Notes under the pieces: generated by a model
What the model was told of the DNA's origin: nothing
Seen by the model: the letters and a program-made list of their open reading frames with translations, nothing else
The model's database searches: none
Assembly (NCBI GenBank): GCA_037074615.1
Contig: CM073536.1
Span: forward strand, 5,957,001-6,021,000
Reading direction: 5' to 3'
Source of the DNA: Leucaena leucocephala
Lineage: Eukaryota > Streptophyta > Magnoliopsida > Fabales > Fabaceae
DNA length: 64,000 nucleotides
Made by a program: the position numbers and the translations under genes
Shown here: one piece after another, positions 23,827-34,500 of the stretch
How the letters are laid out: every line of letters begins with the position of its first letter
How positions within the stretch are numbered: the first letter of the stretch is position 1

Positions 23827-25660
23827 TCAATTCTCATAATCATCATCATTATCATCAGCAGCAGCCGCCGCCGCTTTATGCTTTAGATCGAGGAACACCG
23901 GTCTCATTGGAGTCTTAACCATTTCAATTTGAAGGTTAACAATGCTACAATTTCAGACATGGGAGGCCTCATATATGTACTAGATTGAAGGCACAACAAT
24001 GCCACATGAATTGCTTGCATTACATCCTTCTCTATGAATCCGTGCGCTAGAAGTTTCGGATCCACTAGATCCATCAGCATCGATTTCTAATAAAGCTTCC
24101 ATGCCTGTAGTAGTAATGAAGATTTGCATGATTAGTAAGCTCAGATTAATTAATTACTAGCCATGAATATATAAATAATCAAGTGTGGTATAGAAACTAA
24201 TAGAGCTTACGTATTAAGGAAGGTACTGCATTTCTGATGGAAAAGTAAAATCTGTGTTCTTTCTGCAACTGATAATTTCAATCAATAGAACTCCAAAACT
24301 GTAGATGTCTACCTTCTCTGATAATTCTCCTTGAGTGGCATATTCAGGAGCCGTATAACCTCTAACCAAACACGACAACGAAACAACAACAATATAATAT
24401 GTATAAATACATGTTAATCTTCAGATATCAAAGCAATTTGGAATAGTTTCAGTTTTTGAATAAGGACTCACAATGTTCCAGCAAATTGAGTGCTGAGGCA
24501 ATCTTGGTCTTCAGGGAAGAACCTAGCCAATCCAAAGTCTCCAATCTTGGGGTGAAACTTGTCATCAAGAAGAATATTGCTTGCTTTGATATCTCTATGA
24601 ACAATTCTCATGTGCGAATCCTCGTGCAGGTACTGCAACGCCCGTGCAATTCCAAGAATGATTTGGAACCTAGTACTCCAAACCAGAAACTGATCACTGT
24701 TTCCTGCATAGCAAGCTTATTGAAAAGCCGAATTGATTGGCTAAGTCAAGAACATATGCTTGGATTTCATTGATAATGAAAAGGAAAGATACTATTGATT
24801 ATGAGGTCCAAACTTCTGTTCTTCATGTATTCATAAACAAGGATCCTTTGAGGAGTGCAGCATCCAAGGAGACGAACAAGATTTTTGTGTTGGATGCTTG
24901 TAATGAGTCTCACCTCTGCAAGAAATTGTTTTTCTCCTTCTTGTGCTTTGTTCAGATTCAATGTCTTCACTGCAATTAGCCTCCCATCTGCCAACTTCCC
25001 CTGCCATGCATGGGCAATCCTCAACTTACAGAAATAATGGTTTCTTATGATCATTACATGCAGTAATCAAGCATATCATATTTTGATGCAACATACCAAG
25101 AAAATTCCATTTAGATTCTGTATAATTCATACCCGAAAGAAGGGACCATATCCACCACTTCCAAGAAGATTATCAGGATGAAAATTCGTTGTTGCCTTCT
25201 TCAGGGTCTGATAATCAAAATGACTCATTTCTTGAACACTGCCACTGAATAAGTCCACTGATCCTGTGTACATATATATAGAAACCACAACATTACTGTT
25301 TTCAAGTACGAGGTAGCATGATGTTTTATTTCAAGTTACCTTGCTGTTTCTTTGAAGGAGCGATTATCTTCATTACCTCTGCCAGTGCAAACAACAGCAA
25401 CATAGAACAAGTGAGCTCATGATAAAGATTTTAGATTTAGACTTCTAATTCTGAGGTTTTCATATAAATAAAATAACCATTGGAGGTTTTTCTTTCGTCT
25501 GCAATGCTGGTTTGATACGCTTCCGACACAGAAACACAACGATCACCAACATGATGAACAATATTATCACTACCACAAAAAACTTGACTCCTCCGAAGCC
25601 ACTGAGTTGGGCGGCCAGCCATGGGAACCTGAATAACTTGAGAATGTGAAGGAGGTTCCA
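23827..25660 (-). pseudogene. Receptor-like kinase pseudogene (Ser/Thr kinase, TM form)
   Basis: Remains of a membrane receptor-like protein kinase. Seven exon blocks on the minus strand: 25478-25660 (transmembrane helix and CRKR-type stop-transfer), 25340-25376 (juxtamembrane), 25133-25263 (FDYQTLKKAT and Gly loop GSGGYG), 24793-25000 (AVK lysine, EVRLITSIQHKNLVRLLGCC), 24472-24703 (HRDIKASN and DFG), 24211-24361 (APEYA) and 23827-24104 (C-lobe). Splice sites and phases still fit. Breaks: TAA at 24214-24216 after QYLP, TAG at 24087-24089 after AWKLY, and a one-base deletion near 23923-23933. No extracellular domain is found and the TM exon has a stop just upstream, so the 5' end is missing too. 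Catalytic motifs survive, so decay is recent. It resembles CRK/CRPK1-type kinases, but the exact subfamily is not assigned. Confidence 0.85.
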
Positions 25661-26621
25661 CTGCAGTCACAAAAACTCACCATTAATAATCCTCTGGTTC
25701 AGAGTGAGAGAGTGATAAGACGATTTAAAGAAATGAGCAGAGAAGTGAACCAGCGAGTGTTCGGCGACGGAGTGTGAGTGAGAAAGGGGAGCTTGGCTAT
25801 TCAGCTCCAACCATGCTCATGTAACTTGAAGAAAGAATATTACCAACGTAAACCGTATAAGGCTCTTTTATGCTGATATTAATTTATTAGGGGTGCCATT
25901 GTTATTGTTGAAAAATGGGGATTGCCAGAGATGCTGAGAGATATGAGCAAGGCTGTTTTATAGAAGTAATCGAAAAATGGAATGTTTGGATTATGCAATT
26001 AGAGCACAATGACAAATAGAAACATTCAAATACAGAATTTCTCTTGGTCTTCTTTGCTTAGTTCCAATAAAATTTCTATAATATATATTACTGTGATGGC
26101 AAAATCTACACAATAAAAAAGTATCTAGTTCGAGTCACGGACATTATCCTTAAAACATATTCTGTGATCTTTAGTAAATTAAGAAGCAGCACTTTTTAAA
26201 ATTAAACAAACTCTTCTTACAAATATGCAGGGAGACAGAATTGACTAAAGATAAAAGTAATCTCAAAATATTGATGAATCATTCTCTTTTTTCCCCTTCA
26301 TCAAAATGTCCCTTTTTAGATTATAAAATAGTATAAGACATATTTTTTAAGCATATGTCCCTATGACTCAAGAGTCATGTTAGAAAGGTATTTCTTTCTT
26401 TGACATACTTACACAATTACATATTTCTAACTCATCATATGCAAGAGAATATTATTTCTATATATTCCATACATCCAATCGTAAATGTACAAGTTAACTA
26501 ATTCATATTAAAAGAAGTTGGGTAAATTAGAAAAAAAAATGATCTGATAGGGTACTGAACTGAATTTTTATATTTTTATTTTTTTATTCCTCTTTAATTT
26601 CATTCGATATTTTTTTATATT

Positions 26622-26800
26622 TAAAAATTTGGGTGAGTTGGATCTAGAGATTCATCAAGGTCCTGGCATGCCTCCAAGCTCACTAACACTTATAGACATA
26701 TTTACAGATCGCACACTAACAAAATTTTTCACATTGGTATTAAGATTTAAATTTAGATATTGTGAATTATGAATTAACTTGACCAACTGACCAACTTTTA
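26622..26800 (-). repeat. SINE-like copy (family C)
   Basis: On the minus strand: TTGGTCAGTTGGTCAAGTTA (A-box-like), TAAATTTAAATCTTA (degenerate B box), TTAGTGTGCGATCTGTAAAT and GAGCTTGGAGGCATGCC. It is the best preserved 3' part of the family in this window. Confidence 0.45.
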
Positions 26801-26834
26801 GTTCATTATATATTATACACGGGACTTGAATAGT

Positions 26835-27018
26835 CTTTTTTTGTTGCCCACCCGGTTCACCGGAGCTTTGCCCCGACTACATCCGGATCCGACCCACGTC
26901 GCCCACCTGGCTATGGTGGGTGAGTCTCCCAACGGAGATTTTCTGTATTCGCCAAGGCTCGAACTCGAGACCTCGCTTAAGCGATACCGAGCTGCTTATC
27001 ACTTGGACCAACTTGGTA
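26835..27018 (-). mobile_element. tRNA-derived SINE, family A, copy 1 (full length)
   Basis: Read on the minus strand: TTGGTCCAAGTGATAAGC (A-box region), GAGTTCGAGCCTTGG (B box), then GGAGACTCACCCACCATAGC, CGGATGTAGTCGGGGCAAAG and a GGTGAACCGGGTGGGCAAC end with an A run. A and B boxes of RNA polymerase III and a tRNA-like head identify a SINE. It is flanked by a perfect 13-base target duplication, GGACTTGAATAGT, at 26822-26834 and 27019-27031. Confidence 0.85.
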
Positions 27019-27410
27019 GGACTTGAATAGTTACAGTTCATTGTTATCTTTATAAAGTTTTGGTTAGTAGTTGGCTGAGACTTTGTTTCATTAAATAAGT
27101 TTTATTGCGAACTAGGTAAATTTTTAATGTAAATTACACTCAGTTTTTTTTTTTCCAAACGTTTGGTAAATTGACCATAACACGTGTTTCTTCCACAAAT
27201 AATAGTTTATAATATTTATAGTGTCAATTTAAAATTTACTAATTTTTTAGAGTCTTTTTCAAAAAAAAAAATCTTAAATAAATAGAAACATGGCCCCATA
27301 GAAACCATATGGGCCAAATTGGTCCCTCAAAGTAATATGGAAGCCCATCTGGTTGGGCCTTACAAATACGGAGGCTACAGAACTTTTTGATAATAATGAC
27401 AAATTAACAA

Positions 27411-27516
27411 TCCCCGTTGGGAGACTTACCCACTATAGCCAAGTGCGCGACGCGAGTCAGATTCAGATATAGTCGGGGTAAAGCTCCGGTGAACTGGGTG
27501 GACAACCAAAAAAAAA
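27411..27516 (+). mobile_element. tRNA-derived SINE, family A, copy 2 (5'-truncated)
   Basis: Holds only the 3' half, from TCCCCGTTGGGAGAC to the GTGGACAACC end and an A run. 5' truncation is typical of target-primed reverse transcription. Another copy is inserted directly behind its A tail. Confidence 0.75.
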
Positions 27517-27528
27517 AAGAACACTTTT

Positions 27529-27716
27529 ACCAACGGGGTTGGTCCGAGTGGTAAGCGGCTCGGTATCGCTTAAGCGAGGTTTCGAGTTTGAGCCTTGGCG
27601 TACGTAGAAAATCCCCGCTGGGAGACTCACCCACCATCGCCAGGTGCGCGATGCGGGTCGGATCCAGATGTAGTCTGGATAAAGCTCCGGTGAACCGGGT
27701 GGGCAACAAAAAAAAT
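27529..27716 (+). mobile_element. tRNA-derived SINE, family A, copy 3 (full length)
   Basis: Starts CCAACGGGGTTGGTCCGAGT, with A box GGTCCGAGTGG and B box GAGTTTGAGCC, and ends GGGTGGGCAAC plus A run. Perfect 12-base target duplication AAGAACACTTTT at 27517-27528 and 27717-27728. It landed next to the A tail of copy 2. Confidence 0.87.
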
Positions 27717-27933
27717 AAGAACACTTTTTATAACAGAAAAAAAAATACTTTTTTGTTCTGCCTAATATTAATATCGTTTAAGAAGAATAGAGACTTTATC
27801 CTATCCTTAGAACATAAATGAGTCTAAATCTTTTTTAAAAATTTAAAAAATAATTAATGTTCTACCAAGTGAGTTATATATGGCACTATCAATTTATTTT
27901 ACAAAATATCTTATAAACATACTTGGCATCCTT

Positions 27934-28183
27934 ATATACTCCTCAGGTCATTAATATATAACCTAATTAAAGAGTTAATATTTATTCTAAATAATATAAA
28001 ATATATTTTGTATATTTATCAATTTTTTTTAAATTATCTCTATTGATACTCCCTTAATAATAATCAAGTAAGTCTGGGAGTTAAAGAAAATGATTAAGGT
28101 ATTTTAAAAAAAATGTCATATTAACTAACTTCTTTAATCCAATCAAATTAGTTAAATATATTATATATTAAGAATTAAAGAAC
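27934..28183. mobile_element. MITE, TACTCC-ended family, copy
   Basis: Starts TATACTCCTCAGGTCATTAA and shares the CCTAATTAAAGAGTTAATAT, CTATTGATACTCCCTTAATA and AAATTAGTTAAATATATTAT blocks with copies near 2.0, 48.5 and 62.4 kb. Right end degenerate. Confidence 0.5.
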
Positions 28184-28849
28184 TATCTTTTAGGGTTAAG
28201 ATATACTTATCACTCTAAACTATTTTTTAAAGTGCATCTAGTATTCTAAAGTACACTCAGCATCTTGAATTATTAGAGGTAAAATTACCCTATTAAATAT
28301 TTTGTGGTGTTGAATGTATCTTGAAAAATAATTCAGGATATTGAATGTATTTTAACGCTATTTTTTTTATTATTGATTTAACGACCTTATTAATACTTTG
28401 AAATTACACACACACACACACACATATATATATATCAATCCATCTAAGAATATTTCAAAGGTATAAATGTAACAATTGGCGAAACAAGTGATTAATTATC
28501 AACTAATTAAAGTAAAGGTTACTAACAATAATAACCACTAAAATGTGGACTGATATATATGAATGAAACTCGTACACAAATATATAGAGCACACACAGAG
28601 ATGAGAGAGATTATTAGTGCATAAAATAAAAGAAATAATGAATTAAGACCCAAAAAATTCGAGAATACATGGATATCATCCATGTCAAGTAGCCCCTCCA
28701 CCACAACCAAGTCAACCACACCTCCCTATATATTTGCTTGTTCAAACTTGCGTTCACTTTAATGATCACCGTGTACTCTTCACTATATACACAAAAATCT
28801 CCTGCCTTTTTGTCCAATTAGAATCAAAGTTTTGAAGGGTGGTTCTGAA

Positions 28850-29912
28850 ATGAGAAATAAGATAGTTATAATTGTTAGTTTTGTTGTTGTTGTTTGTAGC
28901 TTATTATTGGAGGCGACGTTTGAAGATGTAGACTTGAATAGAGATCTCGAAATAACATGGGGTGATGGGCGTGCGATGATCGTTGGGAATAATTATAATA
29001 ATGGGCAGATTCTTAAGCTGTCTCTCGACAGATATTCTGGTTCTGGATTTCAATCCAAAAACCAGTACTTGTTCGGAAAGATTGACGTTCAGATCAAGCT
29101 TGTTCCTCGTAATTCTGCTGGTACTGTCACTGCCTACTACGTAAGTGTTATGTCTCTCTCTCTCTTCTATATCTATATATATTGCATGTTCATTTCATCA
29201 TCATTTAGCTTCTTTCTTTAATGCGTGTTCAGTTATCTTCAGTGGGGTCTGCTCACGACGAAATAGACTTTGAATTTCTGGGTAACCTAAGTGGTGATCC
29301 CTATATTCTTCATACAAACATATACACACAAGGCAAAGGCTACAGAGAACAGCAATTATATTTGTGGTTCGATCCCACCAAGAATTTCCACACTTACTCC
29401 ATTCTCTGGAATCCAGAAAACATCATGTATATATATATACCTCACATCTTCTTCTTCTTCTTCATCTTAGTTAGACGATAGAGATAACAATTTTGTTTGA
29501 TTTTTGTTGTGATGAATGAATCAGATTGTATGTGGACGGGACACCGATAAGAGTGTTCAAGAACTTGGAAACGAGAGGGGTTGCATTTCCAAAGAATCAG
29601 GCGATGAGGGTATATTCGAGCATTTATGACGCTGATCAGTGGGCAACGAGGGGTGGGGCTGTGAAGACCGATTGGAGTGAAGCTCCGTTTATTGCCTCTT
29701 ACGCTAACTTCGATGCTCAACATGCTTGTATTTGGACTTTGTCTTCTTCTTGTTCATCTTCTTCAAAGGACCAATCATGGACGACAGATTCCCTCAACGC
29801 TACTGGGGAAGCCATCATGAAGTGGGTCCAGAAACAATTCATGATTTACAATTACTGTAGTGATACCCAGCGATTCCCACAAGGCCTCCCTCTTGAATGT
29901 TCATCGCCTTGA
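28850..29912 (+). CDS. Xyloglucan endotransglucosylase/hydrolase (XTH, GH16)
   Basis: Cell-wall enzyme that cuts xyloglucan and rejoins it to another chain, loosening and remodelling the primary wall. Exons 28850-29140, 29233-29426 and 29525-29912 join in phase to 290 residues, normal for the family. An N-terminal signal peptide (about 1-22) directs secretion. The catalytic motif HDEIDFEFLGN occupies 105-115, with nucleophile E107 and acid/base E111, followed at once by the conserved N-glycosylation site NLS (115-117). The C-terminal XET_C region has KWVQ, MIYNYCSDT and RFPQGLPLEC, including paired cysteines. The ATG at 28850 is chosen because it begins the signal peptide; there is no earlier in-frame ATG. 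It resembles the TCH4/XTH22-25 group, but the subgroup is inferred. Intron 1 lies just before the catalytic motif, a usual XTH position. Confidence 0.95.
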
Positions 29913-30079
29913 TGAATTTGTTTTTTTATTAGTTTCAAACTAGAATTCTTCAAACTCTAAGTTGGATAATTTTGTTTTGCAGTTTATGTAGTCTCATCCG
30001 TATAAATGCATGCAGGTAGGAAATAATTAGACATTCAAAAAGACGAATAAAATAAAATAAAAATTATATTTTAAATTTT

Positions 30080-30266
30080 GTTTTTTTGTTGCCCACCTTA
30101 TTTATGGGAGTTTTGTCCCTACTACATCTGGATCCGACCCGCGTCGCGCAATTAGTTATGGTGGGTGAGTCTCCCAACAGAGATTTTTTGCATATGCCAA
30201 GGCTCAAACTTAAAATCTCGTTTAAGCGATACCAAGTCGCTTATCACTCAAACTAACTCCCGTTAG
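30080..30266 (-). mobile_element. tRNA-derived SINE, family A, copy 4 (old)
   Basis: Full-length but diverged: the B box reads AGTTTGAGCCTTGGC and the 3' end has lost the CCGGGTGG block (AAGGTGGGCAAC). Flanks AAATTTTGTTTT and AAATCTTGTTTT look like a decayed target duplication. Confidence 0.75.
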
Positions 30267-31010
30267 TCAAATCTTGTTTTGTTATTGATGCGGTGGGAGT
30301 TAGTGTACGGAGCACTTATGAACAGGATGTACAGCTCCATCTAATTTATATTGGCGTATTATCAATGATCAAAAAAATGTATTGTAGTGATTTATTTAAA
30401 TTCTATAATTTGAATAGAAAGATGTATGATAAACATGGAACATGAAATTTAGTCTATTGATAGACCTCTACAAGTTGCTAATTAACCTTCGGCATAAATT
30501 ATGAGATTGTGATAAACACAAATTTAAAAAGAAAGTTTAATCTTAAAAGACTAATTTATTAGGATAGAAAGTCTCTTAAATTTGTAAACTTATATTTTAA
30601 TTATCAGCCTCCCCGATGTGGACATCTGTTAAAGTTAATAAAGATAGCCAGATAGACTCATAATGAATAATGGACGCTTGTGCACCATGTTGGAGTCCGA
30701 AATGTAAGAGTAAATTTATTTATATATTTATTTCTGCCTGGAAGGGAAGATTACTCAAATATGGGACAAAATTCTAGCGTCCAGTTGTATTTCTCGGTTT
30801 TTCTAGCTATTTATTTACTATTTATGGAGTGGATTATATCAAATATACCTTTGAATTAGAATGAAGCTCATAGCTCATAGCAGCAGAACGCCATTTGAAT
30901 TACTGATCTCGAATCATTATACCAAAACGGATGAGATAAGGAGGACCACACGGAAGCTCTCCCCAGCTATAGTTCCTCTTTAATTTGTTTAGTGCGTATA
31001 ATTAATTATT

Positions 31011-31199
31011 CCAACGGGGGTTAGTCCGAGTGGTAAGCGGCTCGGTATCACTTAAACGAGGTCTCGAGTTCGAGTTTTGGCGTACGTAAAAAATCCCCGT
31101 TGGGAGATTGACCCACCATAACTAGGTGTGCGATACGGGTTAGATCCAGATGTAGTCGGGGCAAAGCTCCGGTGAACGAATGGGCAATAAAAAAAAAAT
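31011..31199 (+). mobile_element. tRNA-derived SINE, family A, copy 5
   Basis: Starts CCAACGGGGGTTAGTCCGAG, carries the B box GAGTTCGAGTTTTGG and ends GAACGAATGGGCAAT with an A run. I could not find a clean target duplication. Confidence 0.78.
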
Positions 31200-32569
31200 C
31201 CTCTTTTGAAAGAAAGGCAATTATGGGAGGTTCATCAAAGATGACAACAATGCATGAAGTTGACAGAAACCGAATATGTTCACTAGAAATAGAACGATTC
31301 CTCCCATTAAGAAAAGTTTGAAATCCCTACTACCCGCTACTAGGTGTTGTCTAAATTCTGTGACAAAAAATATTAGAAGAGTTTGCTTTGATATAAAAGT
31401 TTCTTCATTATGATCAGTATTCCCTCTAACACGCTGCATTTAAGTCCAAATGGCTCCAAAAACTAGTACATATTTCCATCATTAATTTGTTCAGAATTAA
31501 GAACCCGCACACATAAATTGCAAGCTAATAGAATTTGAGACATGGCTATGAACAAAATAGAAGGCTATAGCAAGTAAAGAAAACGGGTTGCTTCATACCT
31601 ATTTCCATGCACACGAGTGATACTGGTAAGCATATTTACAAGAGAAAACTAACTCACTGCAAAACAGTTTATTGGGGCCCCAAAAAATTTCTAATTCAAC
31701 AAGGTGTAAATGAGCAGGAAGTCAAGTGATTGTGTCCCGCACAACTAAAAGCCCCAGCGTTCCTCTTTTACCTAACGAACCACGCCACAGGGGTTCATCA
31801 TGGCACAAGCTCCTTCCCCCTTTTATGGATTCTTTCGTCTTCCCTGTTAACCATCAGAAACAGGTCACTATTCACATAACACCAACACAATGCAACAATC
31901 AACTATCACTTTCATCCACCTTAAATCAAAAACAGTAAAACACCACCCAGTGCGACCCAATACAGAGTCACCACTTATCCAAAATAAACTCCCAACTTAT
32001 ACTCAACTTCCGAGCCTTCATGCATTTGCCAATGAAAAGCAATTGCTATCAAGCCATGCAAAAGGGCACCGACTTGAATTCAGGAGAGAACCCCTATACT
32101 CAACCATCAATCATCTAAGATAGATCTTTTGATATCATAGGAAAGATAAACCTGCTAATGACGCAAGTAGCTAAAAACAATAAAGCTTTTATAAGAATAT
32201 GGCCAGGTATTCCCATGTAAGGATCATATCAGATAATAAACCTTTCAGTGGAATATGCCAAGAATTTGAAAAGAGGTATTGGATTGAAAGCGTTAGGAAA
32301 TTGAATCAAGATTACTATTTATCATCAAGAACTAAAATAGTTGGTTTACTTGACAAAAGGAAAGTGGTAGCTATTCATGATGTAAGTGAAAAATAGAAGT
32401 AACCTCAACATCACATTTCTCAATTCCCATGTTTACTTGCGCAGAAAACAAAATTGATATCACAATAAGCTTTCAAGGGTAGTAAATAAATCAGAGTCCG
32501 ACAATCACGTCGCCGGAACATCATCCTATGACTTAGAATAAACTTAGTAGCCAAAGAACATCATAGAAA

Positions 32570-34243
32570 TCATGCAGGAAGGAATTTTATTTTTCTCAAT
32601 CGTTTCACAGATGGAGAAACACCCTTCATTGCCTTCCTGGCCTTCTTCAGTTTCAGCTTTTTAGTTGGGAGCGGCATCTCCCTGATGGGACCTGGTGGTA
32701 CACCTTTCTTAAGTGCACTTCCTCTGGGTGTAACAGAGGGAGGCAGCCTCAAGCTCTGAGGAGGTAAAGGATTTTGTGGCTTCCACACCAAGTTATTTTT
32801 CATGGAAAACCTTACTTTCTTTTTACTTCCCTCCCCACTCTTAACAGCTTTGATGCCTTCAGCATCTCCACCACTCACCTCAGAATCTTGAGATTGCTGT
32901 CCTTTTAAAGTTTTTCTTCTCTTTCTCTTCTTAGAAACAGTTCCCGTAGTTGTAGCTTCAGGAGAATCAGAGATCCCTGCAATTCCATCATCCAAACCTG
33001 CTTCGGCAGCAACAATCTCAAACTGCTTTTGGAGGTTTGAAATCACAAATTCATTCAACATATTGGTTTGTTCGTCAGTTGAGCCATTTTCACAAACTAT
33101 AGTTTGATTCTCATTATCACTAGGACTCTCCTCCCTAATAGAATCAGAGGGATCACCCTTCTTTTTCTTCTTAGCCCTTTTCTCCTTGGTAATAGGGGCT
33201 TTTTTATCCTTCTTACATTTCTTCAACTGCTTACCAGCGGCCCCATTAGAAACCTTTGAAACATCTCCATTACATTCCAAACCACCTTCTGGACCATCTC
33301 CCACCACAGTGATCGCAATAGGAACTAAAGTTGGCACATCGTCTTCATCCCCATCATCAACATCAGGAATTGAGAACTCAAATCCTGAAGATGCCATGTC
33401 TTTCTCTAGCTTCTTAAATTCCTCACGTAGAGCAAACAATACCCTCCTATTTCCCTGACAGCATTCAGGTGAAGAGCCCAACTCAAAAAATTTCGTCGAG
33501 AACCCCATGACTAATGCTATAGTTCCAAGCACCAAAACATCATCTCCAGAATCGACCTCATCCCCTGCCTTCTTAACCTCCAACAATCTCCTCGCCATCT
33601 TTAGCAGCTCATCAAACATATTAGACTTGATCTTTCCCAACAAGACTTTATCAGGCCGTTTGCCCATAACAGTAATGAAGGGTTTGAAGAGAACCTCAAG
33701 CACTTGCGACCGAAGGGGAATGAAAGGCCTAAGCTCTTGCAAGAAAATAGAGGCAATGTGGTAAATAACTCCATTGCCCTGCAACTTATCTTCGGCAGAG
33801 AAAATCCTCTCATCCAAAACACCCATTAACCGTTGGGTAAGTTCCAAATCCCACGAATTCTTTTTGAGAAGAACAAAAAAATTGTGGAGAAATCTCCGAA
33901 TTAAGAGGTAGAACTTATCTAACCTCAGGGAGTCAATTCCAGACCATTCACGACACATAGTGAGCAAGAAGGAGGCAAAGTAGTGCTCAGAGAGACCCAG
34001 ATCGAGAACTAGAAGAAGCGAGGAGAGGCGATCAATGAGTTCAGCCTGAACAGGGACCTTGTCAGCAAGCCAGACGCAGTAGAAGAGGCCCTTCCAGAGC
34101 TTCTTCATGTCGTCATCGGGAAGTTGGGATTGTGAAGGAAGCCATGTCTTGAAAAGGACTCGAAGAGCCTTGTCTCGAGTGGCCTTGTTGCAGCAGGCAA
34201 GCTGCTTTATGAGGGAGCGACCCAGCTGTGACCCGTTCTCCAT
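32570..34243 (-). CDS. RRP1: Ribosomal RNA processing protein 1 homologue (Nop52 family)
   Basis: Nucleolar factor needed for pre-rRNA processing and 60S subunit formation. One uninterrupted 557-codon ORF. The Nop52 domain fills roughly residues 5-220 (helical, with LIKQLACCNKATRDKALRVL at the start and LWKGLFYCVW, DKFYLLIRRF and ELRPFIPLRSQVLEVLFKPF further on). An acidic stretch follows near 297, then lysine-rich low-complexity sequence with a nuclear signal KKRKRRK (438-444). KVRF at 476-479 fits the RVxF protein-phosphatase-1 docking pattern, known in animal RRP1B. The C-terminus is very basic. The ATG at 34243 begins the Nop52 homology directly. Two telo-box motifs lie upstream, as is common for plant ribosome-biogenesis genes. 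The lack of introns is notable in this window, but no frameshift or tail marks it as a retrocopy. Confidence 0.93.
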   Translation of the reverse strand: MENGSQLGRSLIKQLACCNKATRDKALRVLFKTWLPSQSQLPDDDMKKLWKGLFYCVWLADKVPVQAELIDRLSSLLLVLDLGLSEHYFASFLLTMCREWSGIDSLRLDKFYLLIRRFLHNFFVLLKKNSWDLELTQRLMGVLDERIFSAEDKLQGNGVIYHIASIFLQELRPFIPLRSQVLEVLFKPFITVMGKRPDKVLLGKIKSNMFDELLKMARRLLEVKKAGDEVDSGDDVLVLGTIALVMGFSTKFFELGSSPECCQGNRRVLFALREEFKKLEKDMASSGFEFSIPDVDDGDEDDVPTLVPIAITVVGDGPEGGLECNGDVSKVSNGAAGKQLKKCKKDKKAPITKEKRAKKKKKGDPSDSIREESPSDNENQTIVCENGSTDEQTNMLNEFVISNLQKQFEIVAAEAGLDDGIAGISDSPEATTTGTVSKKRKRRKTLKGQQSQDSEVSGGDAEGIKAVKSGEGSKKKVRFSMKNNLVWKPQNPLPPQSLRLPPSVTPRGSALKKGVPPGPIREMPLPTKKLKLKKARKAMKGVSPSVKRLRKIKFLPA

Positions 34244-34288
34244 CGGTTCAGCCGATAGATGGATGGATGCACAGTTTGGTCTCTTGGG

Positions 34289-34297
34289 AAACCCTAG
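34289..34297 (-). promoter_or_regulatory. Telo-box upstream of RRP1 (proximal)
   Basis: AAACCCTAG on the plus strand, 46 bases upstream of the RRP1 start codon. Telo-boxes are enriched near the start of plant ribosomal-protein and ribosome-biogenesis genes. Role here is inferred from motif and position. Confidence 0.55.
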
Positions 34298-34490
34298 AAC
34301 TTCGCGATTGACGACGAAACAGGGATTTTATCAGAAGGGTATGAATTAACAATGAAGTTTGAGAGGACCCTAATGGAACAATTGGGATAGAGGGCGCGGG
34401 GTATTCCCCGGGGATATATTTTCAGGGTGCGAAATGCCAAAGGTTTTGGTCGCCGTTGTACTTCTTTGTGTAGTTCGATCCCCTGAAAAT

Positions 34491-34500
34491 AAAACCCTAG
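34491..34500 (-). promoter_or_regulatory. Telo-box upstream of RRP1 (distal)
   Basis: AAAACCCTAG about 250 bases upstream of the RRP1 start. Second copy of the same motif as at 34289. Confidence 0.45.

Larger units (their letters stand above)
25661..28849. other. Intergenic region kinase pseudogene to XTH
   Basis: No gene seen. Contains a family C SINE remnant (26.6-26.8 kb, reversed), three copies of SINE family A (26.84, 27.41 and 27.53 kb), a MITE (27.93-28.18 kb) and a CA/TA microsatellite at about 28.41-28.44 kb. The final few hundred bases should contain the XTH promoter. Confidence 0.55.
29913..32569. other. Intergenic region XTH to RRP1
   Basis: Starts with the likely XTH 3' UTR and ends with the likely RRP1 3' UTR (about 32.2-32.57 kb). 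Two SINE family A copies lie at 30.08 and 31.01 kb. I see no gene between; the ORFs at 31.2-32.4 kb have no recognisable family and no neighbouring exon pattern. Confidence 0.5.

Noticed and set aside
26826..27026. Repeated ORFs reading LPTRFTGALPRLHPDPTHVAHL at five places (26.8, 27.6, 53.2, 53.4 and partly 51.7 kb)
   Set aside because: These are translations of SINE family A copies. Similar peptides arise from the repeat, with different ends and no start or stop conservation.
27529..27600. tRNA gene at the SINE heads
   Set aside because: A and B boxes are present but no complete cloverleaf or acceptor stem can be formed, and the sequence continues into the SINE body and A tail.
33186..33764. 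Plus-strand ORFs of 85-90 codons
   Set aside because: Antisense shadows within RRP1.
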